From Hordeum vulgare subsp. vulgare (Eukaryota > Streptophyta > Magnoliopsida > Poales > Poaceae): a stretch of 64,000 nt of DNA. A program made the translations under genes and the position numbers. The stretch covers positions 346,812,638 to 346,876,637 of the forward strand of contig NC_058521.1 of the NCBI RefSeq assembly GCF_904849725.1, in the 5' to 3' direction. The notes beneath the pieces were generated by a model. The model had not been told where the DNA came from, ran no database searches, and saw nothing but the letters and a program-made list of their open reading frames with translations. Each line of letters opens with the position of its first letter. The stretch's first letter is position 1. This document shows, in pieces, positions 58,130 to 64,000 of the stretch.

Positions 58130-59357
58130 CAGCCATGGAAATTCTGTTATCAAAAATCCGGGCTTTGCGCTCCTTTCAAAGCTTCGAGTGCACTAGAATA
58201 ACCACCGTGTCTAAGTTCCTCCTCGCATTCTTGTGAACCTTCTCCCTCGCCCACATCCACCACTCCTCGGTAGAGTCGAAGGCCGAGCCTGGGATAGGGA
58301 AGTCCACCCCTGACCACGCTCTAAGCCTACCCCAAACCTCACTTGAGAACTGGCAAAGGATGAAGAGATGTTCACAGTCCTCCGACTCTACTTAGCAAAT
58401 TGAGCATAGTGGATCGCATGGCCAGCCCCGACGCTAAAGGTTGTGTGTTGTGAGGCACTTGCGATGGACCACCAGCCACATGAAGAAATTACATCGCGGC
58501 ATTGCCTTGCACTTCCGGATGGCACGGTGGCAAGGAAATTGTACCTTGGCCATGAAGAACATTTGGTAAGCGGAGCTCACAGAAAACATCTTGTCCTTGG
58601 AAATCTTCCAACAGATGTTGTCTTATTCTTCTTCCCTGGGCGTAACCGATTCCACCATGTCCCAAATCCTCAGGTATTGGGCAATCGCCTGCATAGAGAG
58701 ACCGTCACTAATGTCCTGACCCAGGAACATCCATGCAAGGCCTGAGCAACCGTCCTGTTGCTTCGACGCACAAAGGAGAAGAGGGCGAGAGCCAGCACAG
58801 AGTTCGAACATCCTCCCGGGAGCCTGTTATCAATCCAGAGCATAGCATTCGTACCATCACCAAGCTAAACAGCTGAACCGCCCATGAATACTTGGAAGTT
58901 GAAACATTAGGTGGGTCCGGAAAGCATTGCCATGGCGATCAGCAGCCACCCAATGAGCGAAAAGCCATTTGCATCTCAGCGCATCGCCAAACCAGCGCAA
59001 ATTCAGCACCCCAAGCCCACCATATTGTACCGGCATGCACACCCGAGACCAAGGAAGCAGGCAATGGCCTCCGTTGATGTTGACCTCGCCCTTCCAAAAG
59101 AAGCTCTGACACCTGCGATCAATCATCTTGATTGCCCACCTGGGGAGCTACGGGACCGCCATGAAATGCATCGACAAGGCCATAAGGACCGATCTGGTCA
59201 AGGTTAACCTCCCGGTGACCGCCAACAGCTTTGGCTTCCATCCTTTCATCTTCCCGGAGAACTTGACAATGAGGGGCTCAAGGTGGTGATGCTGGAGCCA
59301 ATAAATGGACAGAGGAATCCCCAGGTACTGCAGCAGAAAAGGTTGGAGATTGCACAA
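58130..59357 (-). pseudogene. LINE ORF2, C-terminal region with zf-RVT domain
   Basis: On the minus strand, 59357-59148 reads 'PFLLQYLGIPLSIYWLQHHH' and 'GKMKGWKPKLLAVTGRLTL', typical of the RT connection. 59126-58857 reads 'RCQSFFWKGEVNINGGHCLL' and 'YGGLGVLNLRWFGDALRCKW'. Further down (about 58440-58280) 'PLCSIC...EDCEHLFILC' and 'SSEVWGRLRAWSGV' form the zf-RVT Cys-rich motif. Multiple frame changes and stops break it. Confidence 0.8.
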
Positions 59358-60506
59358 GAAAAATGTCGCACGCTGCCCGCCAAGCTGTCGTCACAATGAA
59401 TGCAAGTAACAGAGCATTTGTTGAGGTTCACACGTAGACTAGAGCCATCCCCAAACAGGCCCATCAGGGAGGAAATAACATGAAGATCCATGGGAAATGG
59501 CTTGAAGAACACCACTGCATCATCTGCAACCATAGATGTCCTCGGAACTCCGGTGTTGAACCCAATATCCGAGAGCAGCCGGTTGTCGGTAGCCCAAGAT
59601 GCCCTCGCCTGCAGCAAGGGTGAAGGCCTAAGACTGTTGACCATTGATCATCACCTTAGAGGAAGCCGAAGCCAGGAGCCCACATATCCACGAGCACCAC
59701 CAACGTCCAAAGTCCCTTCTCATGAGAACCTCAAGCAAAAACTCCCAAGACAGGGTGTCGAAGGCCTTAGGAATATCAATTTTCATCAAGACCACAGAAG
59801 TTTTTCTTCCATACAACCATTTCGCTGCATTCTTCACCAGCTTGAAATTCTCGTGGATATTTTTAGCAGACACGAAGGCACATTGAGCCTTAGAGATCAG
59901 ACTGGGTAGGAGGGGTGCCAGCCTGCCTGAGAGGGTTTTGGTGAAGATCTTGGCAGACGAATGGATGATATTAATTGGCTTGAAGTATGATAAATCAACG
60001 GCACCTGCCTTCTTCGGGAGAAGAGTGATCACAAACGAATTGAGGCAATCAAAGGAACCAAACCTCCTGGCAAGCAGTGTCTGAAACACCCGAAGCAGGT
60101 CAACTTTAACCGTATCCCAGTGGATTTTGAAGGACAACCCGGTGAAACCGTCGGGGCCAGGTGCACGGCCAGATGGCATATCCCTAATCACCCTGCGTAG
60201 TTCATCCTCTGTAAAAGGCACCTCCAAGCAAGCAGCCGATCCGGGGAGAGAGCCAATAGATCAAGAGCCAATAGATCAAGAGCACCCAATAGATCCGGCA
60301 AGATCCTCACCCATCAGTCTGTCGTAAAAACCACGGGCCAGCTCCACCTTGGCCTTTGGATCTACAACACATTGAATGTCATCCCGTAGCATTGGAATCA
60401 AACCCTTGCGGCACCGAGCGTTCGCCTTCATATGGAAGTATTTCATGTTAGTATCCCCCTCCTTCATGTCCCTCACTCTCGAGCGCTGCCTCGGCCTGAC
60501 CCTCAA
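59246..60506 (-). pseudogene. LINE ORF2 reverse transcriptase region
   Basis: 60506-60276 reads 'GDTNMKYFHMKANARCRKG', the region preceding RT. 60227-59628 holds RT motifs: 'MPSGRAPGPDGFTGLSFKIH', 'FKPINIIHSSAKIFTKTLSG', 'SKAQCAFVSAKNIHENFKLV' and 'LMKIDIPKAFDTLSWEFL' with the first catalytic Asp. After 'KVMINGQQS' it should continue with the GLRQGDPLSPMLF-type block, which is missing. The next segment (59644-59246) resumes with 'MVADDAVVFF', the (Y/A)-x-D-D catalytic box. RT would copy the LINE RNA at its target site. Confidence 0.88.
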
Positions 60507-60514
60507 AGCACAAT

Positions 60515-62017
60515 TGCTCCCTAAGGTGGTTTTGGTAATTAATCACAACATATGCATCATTGGACTAATGAGTGTTTCCAGGTATATTTCAGAAAAGTTC
60601 AAATATGATTTGGCTATAGGATTGAGTGGAGATGCCCCTTGATGAAGGAAGGAATAAGATTGTCTCAGTCTTCAATCAAGAAGACTCTTCATTTTACACT
60701 TTGTGAGAAATCACATTTGAGTCCATAGGAAAGCCAAGACTATAAAAAGGGGATGAGGTGTTATGATGAATTGGTTGCTCAAGTGCTTAGAGTTAGCCAC
60801 CAAAAATACTTAGCCACTCTTCCACAAAATATATTTGTCCCAAGCCAAATATCCAAAATCGGTGCCACCAACATTTATCACTCGGCCATACTGATTTTAG
60901 ACTTAGACAGATCCAAGCCAAACCCTACCTTTTCGGTGCAACCGAATCTGCATTTGTGCTACCGAGTTCGGGTGACCAACTTTCTGTTGCCTCGGTACAC
61001 AAAATCGGAATTTCCGAGTTTGAGTATCGGTGTCACCGAGTTGTGCCATCTGACCGTTACTCGCCTTTTTGATACTACCAAGTTGTGTATATCGGTTCCA
61101 CCGAGATTTACAGTTGCGACCTTCTGAGCAAGTCGTACCACCGAGTTTGTAACTTCGGTGTCACCGAGTTGGTCAATTATGATGTAACGGTTGGATTTTG
61201 GAGGTTTCCTATATATACCCCTCCGCCTACCTCTCACTCGTAGAGGAAGCACTCGGAACACACACTTCATTGCTAGATCCATTTTTCTAAGAGAGAGCCA
61301 CCTACTCATGTGTTGAGATCAATAAATTCCATTCCAACCATTTGAACCTTGATTTCTAGCCTCCCCGAGTTGCTTTCCACAAGATAAATCTGTCCTACCC
61401 CTGCCAAATCTGAGAAAGAGTGATTGAGTGTTCAGAAGACTATCTTTAGAAGCACAAGAGCAAGGAGTTCATCATTCTACCACATCTATTACCTTTTGAA
61501 GGGTGGTTCCTCCTCGATTAGTTATGTGTCGCTTGGTAGCCTGCTACTTCGTGTTGTGGAGTTGAACCAAGATGTTTGTAAGGGCAAGGAGATCGCCTAC
61601 TTCGTGAAGATCTATCATGACTGAGGCTAGTCCTGTGTGGACGGAAGCCGTGGTGGAATAGACAAGGCTACTTCTTTGTGGACCCCTTCTGGGTGGAGCA
61701 CTCCGTGGACTCTCGCAGTCGTTACTCTCCGTGGGTTGAAGTCTCCACTAACATGGATGTACGATAGGGCCAGCTATCGGAACCATGCCAAAAATCACCG
61801 TGTCAACCTCTTGCTTTTGATCTACCTACCCTACCTTACTTTATAATTGCATGTTTTAATTTCCACTGCTATACTCTTAAATGTGCATGTGTAGGGTGTA
61901 CTTGACTAGTCATAGTTTCTAAAACTGGCCCACACTAAAAAATGTGGGAAAAGGCTAAGTTTTTATCTTGTCAAGTAGTCTAATCACCCCCCCTCTAGAC
62001 ATACTTTCGATACTACA
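60515..62017 (+). repeat. Copia-3 5' LTR
   Basis: Starts TGCTCCCTAAGGTGGTTTTG and ends '...ctctagacatactttcgatactaca'. A cluster of 'caccgagt', 'ttcggt' and 'accgag' words (about 60930-61170) precedes 'ctatatatacccc' at 61209-61221, a likely TATA region. The 'cacccccccctctag' ending recurs in S1. Confidence 0.87.
61209..61217 (+). promoter_or_regulatory. Putative TATA box of Copia-3 LTR
   Basis: 'ctatatata' lies downstream of the 'ccgag' repeat cluster and upstream of the presumed R/U5. The order (repeats, TATA, leader) is the same as in S1 at 16558. Confidence 0.5.
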
Positions 62018-62019
62018 AG

Positions 62020-62031
62020 TGGTATAAGAGC
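62020..62031 (+). other. Copia-3 primer binding site (initiator Met tRNA type)
   Basis: 'tggtataagagc' is one change from 'tggtatcagagc', two nucleotides after the LTR end. Confidence 0.85.
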
Positions 62032-62070
62032 TTTGGTCTCCATTGCATTGGTTTCACAACCTAGGAGAGT

Positions 62071-63212
62071 ATGGCGTCTAGTGAGGGAATTTATCACCGT
62101 AGAGGTCCATACGTTGATGGCACTAATTTTGCTAGTTGGAAGCATAAAATGAAAATGCATATTATTGGTTATAATTCTGTCGTTTGGGGCATTATTCGTG
62201 TTGGTGTGCAAGGTGATTTCTTTGGGGAAGGGAGAGAACCAGATAGTGATGCGACAACGGAAGAGTTGAAGATGTTGTAATTCAACAAAATCAATCACCT
62301 TGAGAATGCAAAGGAAAATTGGGATACTTCGATTGATATGCACGAAGGTACCTATTATGTTAGAGCATCTAAGTTGGGCGTGCTTCAAAGTCAGCTTGAC
62401 AAGTTCAAGATGAAGGATGGTGAAGGAGACGCTGAGATGTTCTCTAGGCTAGCTCTCATCACAAATGAGATTGACGGCTTAGGAAGCGAAGAGATGACCG
62501 ACAAATTCATCATCAAGAAGATACATAGAGCTTTGTATGCAAGATATGGCACCGTGTGCACATTAATTCAAATGATGCCCAACTACAAAGATCTCAAGCC
62601 TATTGAAGTTGTTGGAAGGATTGTTTCTCATGAAATGTCTCTCAAGGACAAAGATGAGTTGCACAACAAGTCAAGCAGTGCTTACAAAGCTTCAGTCGAT
62701 GCTCCTGCTACTTCAAGTGTCAACCTTGTTACCAATGAAGAGATAAGCCTCATGGTCAGAAAATTCAACAAGTTCTACAAGAGTAGAGGAAAAAGATAAG
62801 CTCAAGCTCAAGACATGATGAGAAACGTTCGTCCAGTCATGACTGAAACTGCTACAATAGTGGGAAGCCCACACACTACTCCAATGAGTGCTTGGCTCCC
62901 TACAAACAAAGAGAAGAGTCACCTCGAAGACGAAGCTCAAGAGATGAGTTGCCTCGTAGAGAGAGAAGTAGTAGAGAAGATCATTATGAACAAAGACACT
63001 CCCAGAGAAGCAAGGAATCGGAGAAGAAGGACAAATACACCAAGAGCAGCTCTAGAAGAAGACATCAAGCTCATGTTGGTGAATGGGTTTCTGGATCCGA
63101 GTCTAGCAACCACTCCGAGAGAAGCTATCACTCCAACTCTGACTATAGTCAAGATGAAGGTGTTGTTGACATTGCACTTGTTTCCTACAACTCCTACGAC
63201 ATATTTGATTAA
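62071..63212 (+). pseudogene. Copia-3 gag
   Basis: Starts 'MASSEGIYHRRGPYVDGTNF' with 'ASWKHKMKMHIIGYNSVVWG', the UBN2-type copia gag start. An in-frame stop occurs at 62278. The same frame continues through 'YVRASKLGVLQSQLDKFKMK' and 'MFSRLALITNEIDGLGSEEM' to 62799. A frameshift follows, then a zinc knuckle 'CYNSGKPTHYSNEC' (62850-62891) in which the second Cys is Ser. A Ser/Arg-rich basic tail runs to 63212 ('RRRSSRDELPRRERSSRED'). Gag would package the element RNA. The stop, frameshift and lost zinc ligand make this copy defective. Confidence 0.88.
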
Positions 63213-63926
63213 CCAAATGAAGGGATTGGAAACTATTTCATTCCAAAAGTCCCCAAGGTATCACACCCCAAGTATTTTTACTTTGATAGTGATGAGGATG
63301 ACTTGTTAAGAGAACATGACTTGCTCCTTGATAAGACTAGTGATAATATTGAAAATGAACTTGCTAATTTTCATGCTAGTCAAGAGAAATCGAATGATGA
63401 TGACAAGAGAGAGATTGAATGACTAACTAAAGAATTAAGCATGCTTAAGTTAGCTCGTGAAACTACTTTAGAAGATCATATACAGCTTGCAAGAACTCAT
63501 GAGAAGCTACGCTTCGAGAAGCTAAATTTAGAGCAAGAGCATGAGTTCCTAAAAGCAATCAATGATGATCTTCGAAAGAAGAGTTCCTATTTTCTATCCA
63601 AACAAATACTCTTGTCTACCTTTGTTCCACAAGTTAAACCTAAGAACACTAGTAACAAAGCTAAGAAAGTTTCTTCTTCTAGTAGCAACAATGCTAAAGC
63701 TAAATCAAATGATATTGTTGCTAGTAGCTCTCTTGATTCCACTAATGATTCTCTTAGCAAAGTTACACTTGAGCAAGAAAACAATTTATTGAAAGGGATT
63801 ATAGAGAGAGGTGTCTTCAAGAGTCTTGCTGGAAGTAAGCAATTTGAGGAAATTGTGCGCAAGCAAGGAAGACATCAGAAGAAGCAAGGTGTTGGCTACT
63901 TCAACGCGAATGGAGATGTGTGGTAA
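63213..63926 (+). pseudogene. Copia-3 coiled-coil linker between gag and protease
   Basis: After a stop at 63213 the frame reads 'VSHPKYFYFDSDEDDLLREH', then, past a second stop near 63420, a heptad-like Leu/Glu-rich stretch ('LARETTLEDHIQLARTHEKL', 'FEKLNLEQEHEFLKAINDDL') and a Ser/Lys-rich region to 63926. Such a linker is common in large Triticeae copia elements before the protease. Its role is unknown. Another short stretch to 64000 ('PYPIPKFVPQEEKCDPTLPK') belongs to the same linker. Confidence 0.7.
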
Positions 63927-64000
63927 GAAGGTCCATATCCAATTCCCAAGTTTGTTCCTCAAGAGGAGAAGTGTGATCCTACTCTTCCCAAGGGAACAAT

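Larger units (their letters stand above)
57950..60514 (-). mobile_element. L1-type LINE, 3' part
   Basis: Minus-strand ORF2 remnants run from 60506 (upstream of RT) through the RT and zf-RVT domains to about 58130. A short 3' end finishes near 57950 with 'ttctaataaaatacggttg'. The 5' part is lost where Copia-3 begins at 60515. No clear poly-A tail or TSD is seen. Stops and deletions show it is long dead. Confidence 0.85.
60515..64000 (+). mobile_element. Copia-3: copia retrotransposon, 5' LTR and gag, continues beyond window
   Basis: A 1.5-kb LTR (60515-62017), a Met-tRNA-type primer site (62020) and gag with a long coiled-coil-like extension run off the right edge. It is inserted into the LINE. 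The TSD cannot be tested because the 3' end is outside. It resembles the solo LTR S1 in its LTR start and end. Confidence 0.88.

Noticed and set aside
59490..59909. 139-codon plus-strand ORF
   Set aside because: Opposite-strand shadow of the LINE reverse transcriptase.
1..64000. A novel defence, metabolic or toxin-type gene system
   Set aside because: All recognisable coding sequence belongs to retrotransposons, a CACTA transposon or a LINE. The remaining frames are short and uncorroborated.

Overview
This window is intergenic nuclear DNA of a large-genome grass, almost certainly a Triticeae species (the wheat, barley, rye and Aegilops group). The evidence is two BARE1/Angela/WIS-type copia elements with the family's characteristic 1.7-kb LTR, several Athila-type gypsy LTRs with tRNA-Asp primer sites, a CACTA element with the 'CACTA(C/G)TAGAAAA' end, and an L1-type LINE. 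I found no host protein-coding gene, tRNA, rRNA or CRISPR array. Every long coding stretch belongs to a transposable element, and almost all are broken by stops, frameshifts or deletions.

The layout can be read as insertions inside insertions, many of them proved by perfect 5-bp target-site duplications (TSDs). From the left, an Athila-like gypsy element (G1, 1-4288, minus strand, cut by the window edge) sits in the transposase of a CACTA element (4289-7669). The CACTA sits in the reverse transcriptase of a copia remnant (Copia-1, 7670-10912). Copia-1 in turn interrupts an LTR-like piece of a long-LTR gypsy-type element (F, from 10918). Internal sequence of F (about 13.2-15.05 kb and 26.3-27.8 kb, with a gypsy RT scrap) is split by a copia-type solo LTR (S1, 15051-26312, TSD CTTCC). 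S1 is itself split by Angela copy A (17252-25969, TSD CATTG).

A primer site at 27813-27828 and an LTR terminus at 27835 start the other, roughly 4.7-kb LTR of F. It runs in pieces to about 57746. It is interrupted by an Athila-type solo LTR (S2, 30296-31893) and by a nearly complete Athila-type element (G2, 32719-56292, TSD CATGG). G2 carries a long-LTR element E in its 3' LTR (32736-39817, TSD TCTGC) and Angela copy B in its gag gene (45921-54123, TSD CTTAG).

To the right of F lie a plus-strand RNase H remnant with an internal duplication (57747-57940), a minus-strand L1-type LINE (about 57950-60514), and a plus-strand copia element with its 5' LTR and the start of gag (Copia-3, 60515 to the window end).

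The elements do not form a pathway. G1 lacks gag and pol, and G2 has gag and protease but no pol, so both would have needed enzymes from other elements. Catalytic sites are lost in Copia-1 RT (YVDD to YVND) and Angela A RT (YVDD to YVDA), and the LINE has lost an RT block. I see no sign of a new biological system. The value of the window is its insertion order and several unusual structural lesions.
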